The position numbers and the translations under genes were made by a program. From contig JAYEHK010000150.1 in the NCBI GenBank assembly GCA_034659475.1, positions 1-34,629 of the forward strand: DNA of 34,629 nt. Direction: 5' to 3'. Numbering within the stretch: position 1 is the stretch's first letter; every line of letters begins with the position of its first letter. The notes beneath the pieces were generated by a model that did no database searches, was not told the origin of the DNA, and worked only from the letters and a program-made list of their open reading frames with translations. Shown piece after piece: positions 15,742-23,502 of the stretch. This DNA is from JAYEHK01 sp034659475. GTDB taxonomy: Bacteria > Bacillota > Syntrophomonadia > Syntrophomonadales > Syntrophomonadaceae.

Positions 15742-17889
15742 ATGGATTCCAGAATTCGTCAGATTATGTCCCGATATTTTGGCTATCAGGACTTTAAGAC
15801 AGGTCAACAGGAGATCATAGATCACATTCTTCAGTCCCGGGATACGCTCGGGGTATTACCAACCGGTGGTGGAAAATCATTATGCTATCAGCTTCCTGCC
15901 CTTGCCTTTCCAGGTCTTACCCTGGTTATATCCCCTTTGATTGCACTCATGAAAGACCAGGTAGATGCACTCAATGATCAGGGGATCGCTGCTTCCTTCA
16001 TCAATAGTTCACTTCCCCCTGGTGAGTTGTCCTATCGTTTGCAGCAGGCAGCCCAGAATAAATATAAACTCCTCTACATTGCTCCGGAAAGACTTGACAG
16101 CAGTGATTTTATAGATATGATCTCTAACCTCTCCATTTCGCTTATCGCCATTGATGAGGCTCACTGTGTTTCACAGTGGGGTCACGATTTTCGCCCCAGC
16201 TATTTAAATATTGGCAATTGGATCAATGCCATGCCGTACAGACCTGTCATCACCGCATTTACAGCCACTGCCACCGCCCAGGTTCGTGACGATATTGTTG
16301 CTCTGTTAGGACTTGAAAACCCAGGCGTTTTCGTCAATAGCTTTGACCGCCCTAATCTGTATTTTTCTATCGCTAAAGGCGTAGACCGCACGCGATTTAT
16401 AAAAAACTATTTAAAGGAACGCACCGAACAATCCGGCATCATCTACGCCGCCACTCGCAAAGAGGTTGACCTGCTATCCGAACAGCTACAGGCCCAGGGG
16501 TATAACGTCGGAAAGTATCATGCTGGTTTAAGCGACGAGGTGCGGAAACAGAATCAAGAAGACTTTATCTATGATCGTATTCAGGTCATGGTAGCGACCA
16601 ATGCCTTCGGGTTAGGGATTGATAAATCAAACGTGCGATTTGTCATCCACCATAACATGCCCCGACATCTAGAAGCCTATTACCAGGAGGCAGGGCGTGC
16701 AGGGCGTGATGGTCAGGACGCTCATTGCATCCTGCTCTTTCATGCATCTGATATACAGATACAAAAATATCTTATTGAACAAAGCGGATTTTTTGCTGAC
16801 AAAAAAGACATGGAATATGCGAAACTTCAGGAAATGATCGATTATTGCCATACCACCCGTTGCCTGCGTAAATACATTCTCGAGTATTTCGGTGAAACAG
16901 ATGTCCCCGAGTATTGCCATAACTGTGTTAACTGTGAGAAACATGAACAGAAAGACATGACCGTCGAAGCCCAGAAGATCTTTTCCTGTATTCTCCGCAT
17001 GAATCAATCCTACGGCAGCAACCTGGTCGCCTCAGTATTAAAGGGATCACAACAAAAACGAGTCCTTGAACTCCGCTTCGATAGGCTTTCCACCTATGGA
17101 ATCATGAGTGAATATACCGCACCACAGATCGTAGAACTGATCAATCTTTTGACCGCAGAAGACTATCTGATGGTCAGCGGAGGTCAGTATCCTGTGGTGA
17201 AACTTCGCAAGAAAGCCCTTCCCATTTTACGAAGTGAGGAGAAACTGATTTTACGCCTCCCCAAAATGCCTGAAAAGGCATCGGAAGAAAGCGCTCTATT
17301 CCCGTCTCTGAGGATGCTGCGCCAACAGATCGCCTTGGCTCAAAACATTCCTCCTTATGTGGTTTTCTCTGACAAAACCCTGCAGGAGATGTGTATGTAC
17401 CTGCCTGTAAACCAAGAAGACATGCTGAATATCAACGGTGTTGGACAAGTCAAGTTCGAACGATATGGAGAGGCTTTTTTAAGCCTTATCCGGCAATATA
17501 AAGAAGATGATGCATCATTTATTGAGTCGCAGCCTGTAAGTACCACAAAAAAAACGCTTGGCAAAAAAAAATCTGCCAAAACCGAAAAGCAACCGAAAGA
17601 TATGAAAATTCCCAGTCACATCCTAACCTGGCAGGAACACAAAAACGGTAAATCTCTGCGCGAGATTTCACAGGAACGAAAGCTGGGAATCCTCACCATT
17701 GAAACGCACCTTATCAGGGCTTATCAAGAAGGATATACCGTCGACTGGGACGAGTTCATCACCCCGGAAGAAAGGCAACAAATTGCAGCCGTAGCTCTGC
17801 AAATCGGCACAGACAAACTGCGCCCCATCAAAGATGCTCTCCCTGAAAGCATCAGTTACTTCGCTATTAAGATCGCACTATCCACTTAA
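15742..17889 (+). CDS. recQ: ATP-dependent DNA helicase RecQ
   Basis: This 715-aa superfamily 2 helicase acts in recombination and replication-fork repair. Motif I TGGGKS is at 41-46 and DEAH at 138-141, followed by SQWGHDFRP. The helicase C domain has TNAFGLGIDK and EAGRAGRDG. The RecQ zinc-binding cysteines lie in TTRCLRKYI and CHNCVNC at about 370-400, followed by the winged-helix and HRDC regions. The C-terminal ~90 residues carry a HTH_40-like helix-turn-helix (HKNGKSLREISQERKLGI), typical of the longer Firmicutes/Bacteroides RecQ form. AAAGGAGAG precedes ATG 15742. A large inverted repeat lies 40 bp after the stop. Confidence 0.95.
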   Translation: MDSRIRQIMSRYFGYQDFKTGQQEIIDHILQSRDTLGVLPTGGGKSLCYQLPALAFPGLTLVISPLIALMKDQVDALNDQGIAASFINSSLPPGELSYRLQQAAQNKYKLLYIAPERLDSSDFIDMISNLSISLIAIDEAHCVSQWGHDFRPSYLNIGNWINAMPYRPVITAFTATATAQVRDDIVALLGLENPGVFVNSFDRPNLYFSIAKGVDRTRFIKNYLKERTEQSGIIYAATRKEVDLLSEQLQAQGYNVGKYHAGLSDEVRKQNQEDFIYDRIQVMVATNAFGLGIDKSNVRFVIHHNMPRHLEAYYQEAGRAGRDGQDAHCILLFHASDIQIQKYLIEQSGFFADKKDMEYAKLQEMIDYCHTTRCLRKYILEYFGETDVPEYCHNCVNCEKHEQKDMTVEAQKIFSCILRMNQSYGSNLVASVLKGSQQKRVLELRFDRLSTYGIMSEYTAPQIVELINLLTAEDYLMVSGGQYPVVKLRKKALPILRSEEKLILRLPKMPEKASEESALFPSLRMLRQQIALAQNIPPYVVFSDKTLQEMCMYLPVNQEDMLNINGVGQVKFERYGEAFLSLIRQYKEDDASFIESQPVSTTKKTLGKKKSAKTEKQPKDMKIPSHILTWQEHKNGKSLREISQERKLGILTIETHLIRAYQEGYTVDWDEFITPEERQQIAAVALQIGTDKLRPIKDALPESISYFAIKIALST

Positions 17890-17929
17890 TGACGTAATAA
17901 ACACAGCGGCCAATGCATAGTATCCTACT

Positions 17930-18057
17930 ACAAGTGGCAAGGAGTGACAAGGGGACGGGGTTGTTGTCAACTCTTTTGCTTTCCCGCAATCAGGTATCAA
18001 GGGCCGCTTCCATGAATTGACAACAACCCCGTCCCCTTGTCACTCCTTGCCACTTGT
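17930..18057. repeat. Inverted repeat with perfect 41-bp arms
   Basis: 17930-17970 and 18017-18057 are exact reverse complements, with a 46-bp spacer. The arm includes GACAAGGGGACGGGGTTG. There is no U-tract. The perfect match over 41 bp indicates recent origin or active maintenance, as in REP/BIME-type or foldback elements. It may also stop transcription leaving recQ. Confidence 0.9.
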
Positions 18058-18130
18058 CATAACTGAAAAAAGCAATCGGCCTGCGCCAAGATTTAAAAAA
18101 TAGTACAAAGACTTTCGAGGAGGATTATAG

Positions 18131-18247
18131 ATGTCATTATATGAGTTCGAAGGAAAACGTCCCAAAATAGGAGCAACCAGTTATGTTCATCCAACGGCAG
18201 TTTTGATTGGTGATGTCACGATTGGTGAAAAATGTTTTATTAATTAG
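18131..18247 (+). pseudogene. Gamma-carbonic-anhydrase / hexapeptide-repeat protein, truncated
   Basis: Behind a strong GGAGGA ribosome site, ATG 18131 opens a 38-codon frame: LYEFEGKRPKIG, VHPTAVLIGDVTIGEKC. This is the conserved start of YrdA/PaaY-like left-handed beta-helix proteins (usually ~170 aa). The frame ends at TAG inside TTAATTAGAAAATAG, the end of a family B repeat. No remainder of the gene is found on the other side. Confidence 0.75.
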
Positions 18248-18435
18248 AAAATAGGATTTTTTGAACGCAGATTTTCGCTGATGTCCGCTGATTAACGCTG
18301 TTTTTTTAAAAATATTTTAAACAGCGTTAATCAGAGGCAATCAGCGTATATCAACGTTAAAATCGTTCCACTCCCTGGTTGCCCGCTAATTTTCATCAGT
18401 GGTTATGCCCTGCAGCTATGGGTGGTTAATCAGAA
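18241..18435. mobile_element. Family B-like repeat, copy B3, interrupting a gene
   Basis: It begins TTAATTAGAAAATAG, like the other B ends. It holds an internal hairpin with 14-bp arms GATTAACGCTGTTT (18290-18303) and its complement (18319-18332), and finishes near TTAATCAGAAAATAA. The last motif is in the same orientation as the first, so these ends look like direct rather than inverted repeats. It carries no coding sequence. Confidence 0.5.
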
Positions 18436-18440
18436 AATAA

Positions 18441-18482
18441 AAGATCTGTTACCCGAAAAAGCTTCGGGCAACAGACCTTTCA
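18441..18482 (-). terminator. Intrinsic terminator of the decarboxylase operon
   Basis: On the minus strand GGTCTGTTGCCCGAAGC pairs with the downstream CGGGTAACAGATC arm (a strong ~15-bp stem) and is followed by TTTTATTTT. It lies 35 bp after the stop of the sodium-pump beta subunit. Confidence 0.75.
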
Positions 18483-18516
18483 ATATATCACTTCATCCGC
18501 ATTAACCAGGACTTTC

Positions 18517-19635
18517 CTAAGACAACATACTGATAAATAACCCTGCAGCCACTACGGTTCCGATGACTCCTGCTACATTGGGTCCCATCGCCTGCATCAG
18601 GATGAAATTATGTTTATCTTCCTCACGCGCAAGCGTTTGTGCAACCCTTGCCGCCATGGGCACCGCTGATACACCGGCAGCACCAATAAGGGGATTGATT
18701 TTTTCTTTTGAAAAAAGGTTCATTAATTTTGCACCCATAATTCCACCTGCTGTACTGAAAGCGAAGGCCACCAGTCCGAGGAAGAAGATAAACAAAGACT
18801 GTTGCTGAAGAAAAACACCCGCTGGCATCGTCGCCCCTATGCAGACCCCCAGGAAAATCACAACAGTATTCATCAGTTCATTCTGAGCCGTTTTCGAAAG
18901 CCGTTCAACGACACCACATTCCTTAAAAAGATTTCCCAGCATAAGCATGCCGATAAGCGGAGCCGACGCCGGTACTAATAGACAGATGATGATCGTCGCA
19001 AAGAGCGGGAATCCTATCTTCTCAAGCTTGCTGACCTGCCGGGGCTGTTTCATCCGTATCTTTCTTTCCTCCGGGGTCGTCAGCGCCCTCATGATAGGCG
19101 GCTGAATAATCGGCACCATCGCCATATAGGAATAGGCTGCCACCGACGTAGCACCAAGCAGCTTCGGCGCCAATTTAGAGGCTAAATATACGGTTGTCGG
19201 ACCATCAGCCCCGCCGATAATACCAATGACCGCTGCCTCACAGATCGTAAAGCCAAACAACAATGCACCAAAAAAGGTTATGTATACCCCAACCTGACCA
19301 GCTGCTCCAAGCAGAATGGTCTTCGGATTTGCGATAAGAGGACCAAAATCAGTCATTGCACCCAACCCCAGAAAGATTAGTGGCGGGAGAAGGTTCCATT
19401 GCGAAATCCCGTAATTATAGAAAACCCATAATAAACTATTCTCCTCCATGAGCCCCGCCAGGGGCAGGTTAACCAGTAGAATACCAAAGCTAATCGGCAC
19501 CAAAAGAAGCGGTTCATAGTTCTTCTTTATGGCCAAGTAAATGAGAATAAATGCGATCATCCACATGATAATATTGCCAAATGTAAGATGTATAAAACCC
19601 ATTCCACTAAAAACCCTGTTCAATAATAAAACCAT
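18517..19635 (-). CDS. Na+-translocating decarboxylase beta subunit (OadB/MmdB/GcdB family)
   Basis: This 372-aa integral membrane protein decarboxylates carboxybiotin and pumps Na+ outward. It has the family's hallmark GIIGGADGPTTVY, whose Asp is essential in OadB, plus LGLGAMTDFGPL, a GPNVAGVIGTVVAAG end and about ten hydrophobic segments. ATG 19635 lies 10 nt after GGAGG; a longer frame from 19644 would use TTG too close to that site. Gene order (biotin carrier, carboxyltransferase, small membrane subunit, beta subunit) matches methylmalonyl-CoA decarboxylase-type pumps. The substrate (oxaloacetate, methylmalonyl-CoA, glutaconyl-CoA or malonyl-type) cannot be told from this subunit. Confidence 0.92.
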   Translation of the reverse strand: MVLLLNRVFSGMGFIHLTFGNIIMWMIAFILIYLAIKKNYEPLLLVPISFGILLVNLPLAGLMEENSLLWVFYNYGISQWNLLPPLIFLGLGAMTDFGPLIANPKTILLGAAGQVGVYITFFGALLFGFTICEAAVIGIIGGADGPTTVYLASKLAPKLLGATSVAAYSYMAMVPIIQPPIMRALTTPEERKIRMKQPRQVSKLEKIGFPLFATIIICLLVPASAPLIGMLMLGNLFKECGVVERLSKTAQNELMNTVVIFLGVCIGATMPAGVFLQQQSLFIFFLGLVAFAFSTAGGIMGAKLMNLFSKEKINPLIGAAGVSAVPMAARVAQTLAREEDKHNFILMQAMGPNVAGVIGTVVAAGLFISMLS

Positions 19636-19677
19636 AACTACCAAACCTCCGATTACTCATTTCTTAAAAGCGTAGTT

Positions 19678-19833
19678 CTACGATTTGCTAACAGGTTTAG
19701 CGGCTTCCTTTTTCTCAATAGTCTGTACAATCTTCAAAAAAATGCTGATAGATATCTGCAGCAAGAAGAGACAAATAAGAACGGTACCAAACCCAATAAG
19801 AAAGACCTGTACCGCTTCTCCCCACACGCTCAT
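19678..19833 (-). CDS. Small membrane subunit of the Na+ decarboxylase (OadG/MmdD-like)
   Basis: A 51-aa frame starts at ATG 19833 behind GAGGGTG and ends at TAG 19678-19680. It has one N-terminal membrane helix (VFLIGFGTVLICLFLLQISI) followed by a charged tail EKKEAAKPVSKS. That is the layout of gamma/delta subunits that anchor the carboxyltransferase to the beta subunit. Its position between carboxyltransferase and beta-subunit genes supports this. It is shorter than typical OadG (about 80 aa) and lacks the long Ala/Pro linker. Confidence 0.75.
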   Translation of the reverse strand: MSVWGEAVQVFLIGFGTVLICLFLLQISISIFLKIVQTIEKKEAAKPVSKS

Positions 19834-19910
19834 AATTTCACCCTCTCGTTACGATATGAAGAACATATCGCAAATCTTTTTCCATGAACAAAGATGTACA
19901 CCTTTATTAA

Positions 19911-21458
19911 TTAAAACTTAGTAGGCCAATTTCTTAGATAATGTTTGCCTATCCCCTTGTCTTTTGAATCACGGACAACGCCCAGGATGTTCATGATGTA
20001 TTTCCGGGTTTCGCGAGGATCAATAACATCCTGCACATAATAGTCACCGGCAGCCGGATACGGCGACTGGTCACCCAACATCCTGTCAACCAGTTTCATC
20101 CGTTCTTCTTGCGGAAGCTCTCCGAATACAACATCAGCAGCGATGAGCGGATCCATAAAGCCTATTTCAGCCATTGGCCAGGCAGCACTAAAGTCAGCCC
20201 CCGTACCAGGACCACACATATTGGCTCCAGCCTGCCCGTATGATTTTCTGATAACGATTGATATTTTGGGTACCGTAACTTGGAACAGCGCCTGTAAAGC
20301 ATTTACTACCCTGGAACCAACACGATTCACTTCGGCATCTTTACCGACAAGATGACCCGGCGTATCATGCAAAAAGATTAATGGAATATTATACGAATCG
20401 CACAGACATAGAAAACTGGTCAATTTCTCCAGGGCATCTGTATCCATCGCACCCACTTTGACAATCGGATTGTTCGCAATAAACCCAACGACCTCGCCAT
20501 TCACCCGTGCAAGACAGGTGATCAACATACTCCCAAACGCAGGTTTTATCTCAAACATTTTTCCGCCATCTACCATACATTCAATAAGACGATGCATGTC
20601 ATAAGTTCTCGTGCGCCGCTCCGGCAAAAAGCTCAGTATTTTCTCCATTTTCTCCTCGGATCCTGGAGGAACTTCTTGTGCCGCTGGAAGCTCACCGTTG
20701 TTGTTCGGCATATAATCAAGGTATTCTTTAATGATGCGGAAACAATCTTCCTCGTCCTCGGCCACTTGATCTGTCATCCCGGTAACTTTGGAATGCACTT
20801 CCCAGCCACCCATCTCTTCACCGGTATCTGTTTGTCCTATCGCCCGGCTAAGGGCACGAGGACCCGAGATGGATATGGCGCTTCCTTTTACCTGCACCAC
20901 AAAATCAGCTATACAGGCCTGGAAATCTGCAACGCCGTAGCATTCTCCCATCGCAGCAAAGATGTACGGTTGTTCCCGAAAATTAGTGTACTCCATCATC
21001 AGAGTAGCAACCCCACCGCCTCCAAGGGTACACACTTCCTTTGAGCCCTGACAATCAGGCATACGGGCTCCGCCTGCCTCTCCCAGCCAAATCAACGGAA
21101 TGTGATACTGTTCCTTTACCTGCGCCTTAAATTGAATCATCTTTTTCAAATTAACCCGTGCATTTGTCGAAGCTAAGACCGTAAAATCGTTCACGATCAC
21201 TGCAACCAAACGACCCTTTATACGACCATAGCCCATAATCAAACTATCCGCAGGAGTCTTTTCTTCCATTCCTGGCATGTCAGAGTGCGCAAGCATCCCC
21301 ATCTCAAAAAAACTACTTGGATCTAATAACCTGTCAATGCGCTCACGAGCAGTTAGCCAACCAGCATCATGTCTACGCTTAACCTTATTCGCGCCCCCCA
21401 TTTGAAGTGCGCGTTCCTTTTTCTCTTTTAATTCCCCTAATAATTCATCAAATTCCAT
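19911..21458 (-). CDS. Acyl-CoA carboxyltransferase subunit (MmdA/PccB family), copy 1
   Basis: This 515-aa protein is of the size and type of methylmalonyl-CoA decarboxylase alpha / propionyl-CoA carboxylase beta. It has two crotonase-like halves. The N-terminal half has RHDAGWLTARERIDRLLDP and LGEAGGARMPDCQG, and the C-terminal half has NNPIVKVGAMDTDALEK and LIFLHDTPGHLVG plus AGANMCGPG. It transfers CO2 between an acyl-CoA and carrier biotin. GAAGAGG precedes ATG 21458. It is followed by the small and beta membrane subunits, so it is the most likely partner of the pump. It has 20-30% fewer recognisable matches to classical PccB in the first half than the usual family, so substrate is left open. 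Confidence 0.88.
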   Translation of the reverse strand: MEFDELLGELKEKKERALQMGGANKVKRRHDAGWLTARERIDRLLDPSSFFEMGMLAHSDMPGMEEKTPADSLIMGYGRIKGRLVAVIVNDFTVLASTNARVNLKKMIQFKAQVKEQYHIPLIWLGEAGGARMPDCQGSKEVCTLGGGGVATLMMEYTNFREQPYIFAAMGECYGVADFQACIADFVVQVKGSAISISGPRALSRAIGQTDTGEEMGGWEVHSKVTGMTDQVAEDEEDCFRIIKEYLDYMPNNNGELPAAQEVPPGSEEKMEKILSFLPERRTRTYDMHRLIECMVDGGKMFEIKPAFGSMLITCLARVNGEVVGFIANNPIVKVGAMDTDALEKLTSFLCLCDSYNIPLIFLHDTPGHLVGKDAEVNRVGSRVVNALQALFQVTVPKISIVIRKSYGQAGANMCGPGTGADFSAAWPMAEIGFMDPLIAADVVFGELPQEERMKLVDRMLGDQSPYPAAGDYYVQDVIDPRETRKYIMNILGVVRDSKDKGIGKHYLRNWPTKF

Positions 21459-21529
21459 AGCTATACCTCTTCACATACATATTTTGAATAATCCCACGGA
21501 ACAATAGCCGTTGAATGAAGAAGGGAGCA

Positions 21530-21569
21530 GGGAAATAATAACGAAAACAATCTATCGTTATTATTTCCC
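21530..21569. promoter_or_regulatory. 15-bp hairpin between biotin carrier and carboxyltransferase genes
   Basis: GGGAAATAATAACGA (21530-21544) and its exact complement (21555-21569) are separated by 10 nt. On the coding (minus) strand it lies just after the biotin-carrier stop, and its U-run comes before rather than after the stem. It is more likely an mRNA processing/stability element or a partial attenuator than a full terminator. Confidence 0.55.
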
Positions 21570-21576
21570 GAAAAAA

Positions 21577-21789
21577 TTATTCAATAATAATGAGTACGTT
21601 GTCTTCCTTTACCGTATCGTCCACTTTAACCTTAATTTCCTTCACTGTACCTCCACAGGTTGCATATATGGGATTTTCCATCTTCATCGCTTCCAGGAGG
21701 ATCAGTTCCTGGTCTTCCTGAACATGATCTCCTTCCTTCACTAATATTTCAATAATCGTCCCCGGCATTGGTGCTTTAATTTCAGACAT
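21577..21789 (-). CDS. Biotin carrier protein of the decarboxylase
   Basis: This 70-aa protein is a single biotinyl domain with APMPGTI near the start and EAMKMEN at 33-39. Lys36 is the biotinylation site. It has no Ala/Pro linker before the domain, unlike MmdC/GcdC. A strong AGGAGG precedes ATG 21789. It is the carrier that moves the carboxyl group from the carboxyltransferase to the membrane beta subunit. Confidence 0.93.
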   Translation of the reverse strand: MSEIKAPMPGTIIEILVKEGDHVQEDQELILLEAMKMENPIYATCGGTVKEIKVKVDDTVKEDNVLIIIE

Positions 21790-21901
21790 AATAACCTCCT
21801 GATATTAGTATTGTATTAAGCGGCAACAATAATCTTTCCTGGATACACCCGTATCCTGTTAACAACGAGCAAAGCCTCCCTCCCGCTTAATATTACCATA
21901 T

Positions 21902-23461
21902 TTAGGACTCACTATCTTTCATATATTTTTCAAGATTGTTAATTAATTCCTTTTTCGCAACTTTTCCAATCTTTCCTACCGGAATATTATTCGTTATATA
22001 GATCTTATTGGGTTGTTTGTAATCAGCCAGTCCCTTTTTGCAGTATGCTTTTATTTCTTCAACGGTTAGTTTCACACCAGCTTCCGGTATAATAAAGGCA
22101 TATCCCGTTTCGCCCCATAGCTCATGTTTTACCGAGATAACAGCTGACGTATTAACCCCAGGATAGGCGTTTAGATAGTCCTCAACTTGCACGGGATATA
22201 CATTATATCCTCCACTCTTGTACATATCCATAGATCTTCCCTGATAATGAAGATAACCCCGTTCATCCATAAAACCAAGGTCACCGGTTCGAAGCCACCC
22301 ATCTTTGAATACGCCTTCGTTGTCTTCTTTATCCATGTAAGAATTGATCACACTATCACTTTTCACCCAGAGCATACCAGCTTCTCCTGGGTCACAGACG
22401 ATGTTATCGGGTCGCACCGCCCTCATTTCGAAACCAGGTGCTGGCTTTCCTTCCGTAGCAGCAAGGGTTTCAAAATCATCATCTCTTCGTGTAAAGGTAT
22501 AGAACCCACTCGTTTCACTCATCCCATAGCTGGCGAATATTGTTGCATTGGGAAAGGCCTCCTGGGTACGTTGTAGAAATTCAGGTGATTGGGTTTCTCC
22601 CGAGTATCCGAATTTCGTGATGGAACTGGTATCATAATCCGATACATTGCACATCTTGAACATCAGGCGATACATCGTGGGTACCCCACCCGTAATTGTG
22701 ATCTTGTACTTCTGATAGGTTTCCAGGGCTTCCTGTGGATCAAATGTCGGGCAAAGAACAGATGACGCTCCGGCATAAAGTCCCATCGCAATCAAATCAT
22801 GATCCCCCGCAACATGGCTTGTTGGCATGTTTATGATTAGCCTGTCTTTATCGGTCGTACCTATCATATCTGCTGTAGCTTTAGCAATTGCATACGTGTT
22901 TTTATTACTAATTAATGCTCCCTTGGGTCTGCCGGTTGTACCACTGGTAAAAATAATGATCAGAGTATCATCAGGCTGAGGATGATACTCGTTTGGAACT
23001 GGATCCGGTGATCCTTCTAACAACGCCTCGTAAGGTTTTGCGCCGTTATACTCCAGACCTCCGAAATAGGAAAACACATGATCAAAGGAGTACAAATTCA
23101 CTAGTTCTTCGGTCTTTTCTTTAAAAGGCACCGGGTTTGCAAGACCTACCAGCAGTTTTGGTTGGACTCGATCACAGAGTGCCTTCATCTCACCTGGTTT
23201 ATCTCGCAGATCAAGAGGCAGAACAACCAACCCCATGGTTGAAGCAGCCATAAATAATGTTGAAAATGCTGGTGACTGCGGCAATAAGGTCGCAATTTTA
23301 TCACCAGGTCTAAGACCAAGGTCAATCATTGAATTAGCAACTCGCTTGATCATTTCGTTAAACTGTTCGTAGGTAATTACCTGATCCATGAAGATATACG
23401 CAATACTTTTTGGCCTTTTCTCAGCATGCTCTTCCACTAACTTTGAAAAATAATCTACCAT
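21902..23461 (-). CDS. AMP-forming acyl-CoA synthetase/ligase
   Basis: This 519-aa ANL-superfamily enzyme activates a carboxylic acid to its CoA ester via an acyl-AMP. It has FTSGTTGRPKGALIS (ATP-binding loop), ASYGMSETSG (A5), GWLRTGDLGFMDERGYLHYQGR (A7-A8 hinge), YKSGGYNVYPVQVED and the C-terminal PVGKIGKVAKKEL carrying the catalytic Lys. It lies between the two carboxyltransferase genes with a 41-bp gap upstream. That suggests it supplies the CoA ester for the decarboxylation pathway. Substrate is not predictable by eye: the closest feel is the medium-chain or crotonobetaine/aromatic-type ligases. Confidence 0.9.
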   Translation of the reverse strand: MVDYFSKLVEEHAEKRPKSIAYIFMDQVITYEQFNEMIKRVANSMIDLGLRPGDKIATLLPQSPAFSTLFMAASTMGLVVLPLDLRDKPGEMKALCDRVQPKLLVGLANPVPFKEKTEELVNLYSFDHVFSYFGGLEYNGAKPYEALLEGSPDPVPNEYHPQPDDTLIIIFTSGTTGRPKGALISNKNTYAIAKATADMIGTTDKDRLIINMPTSHVAGDHDLIAMGLYAGASSVLCPTFDPQEALETYQKYKITITGGVPTMYRLMFKMCNVSDYDTSSITKFGYSGETQSPEFLQRTQEAFPNATIFASYGMSETSGFYTFTRRDDDFETLAATEGKPAPGFEMRAVRPDNIVCDPGEAGMLWVKSDSVINSYMDKEDNEGVFKDGWLRTGDLGFMDERGYLHYQGRSMDMYKSGGYNVYPVQVEDYLNAYPGVNTSAVISVKHELWGETGYAFIIPEAGVKLTVEEIKAYCKKGLADYKQPNKIYITNNIPVGKIGKVAKKELINNLEKYMKDSES

Positions 23462-23502
23462 TTTTTGCCTCCTCTATATCGTCTCACATTACATCATTCA
23501 TC

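Noticed and set aside
20592..21044. 150-aa plus-strand open frame
   Set aside because: Shadow of the carboxyltransferase gene on the opposite strand, with no initiation signal.
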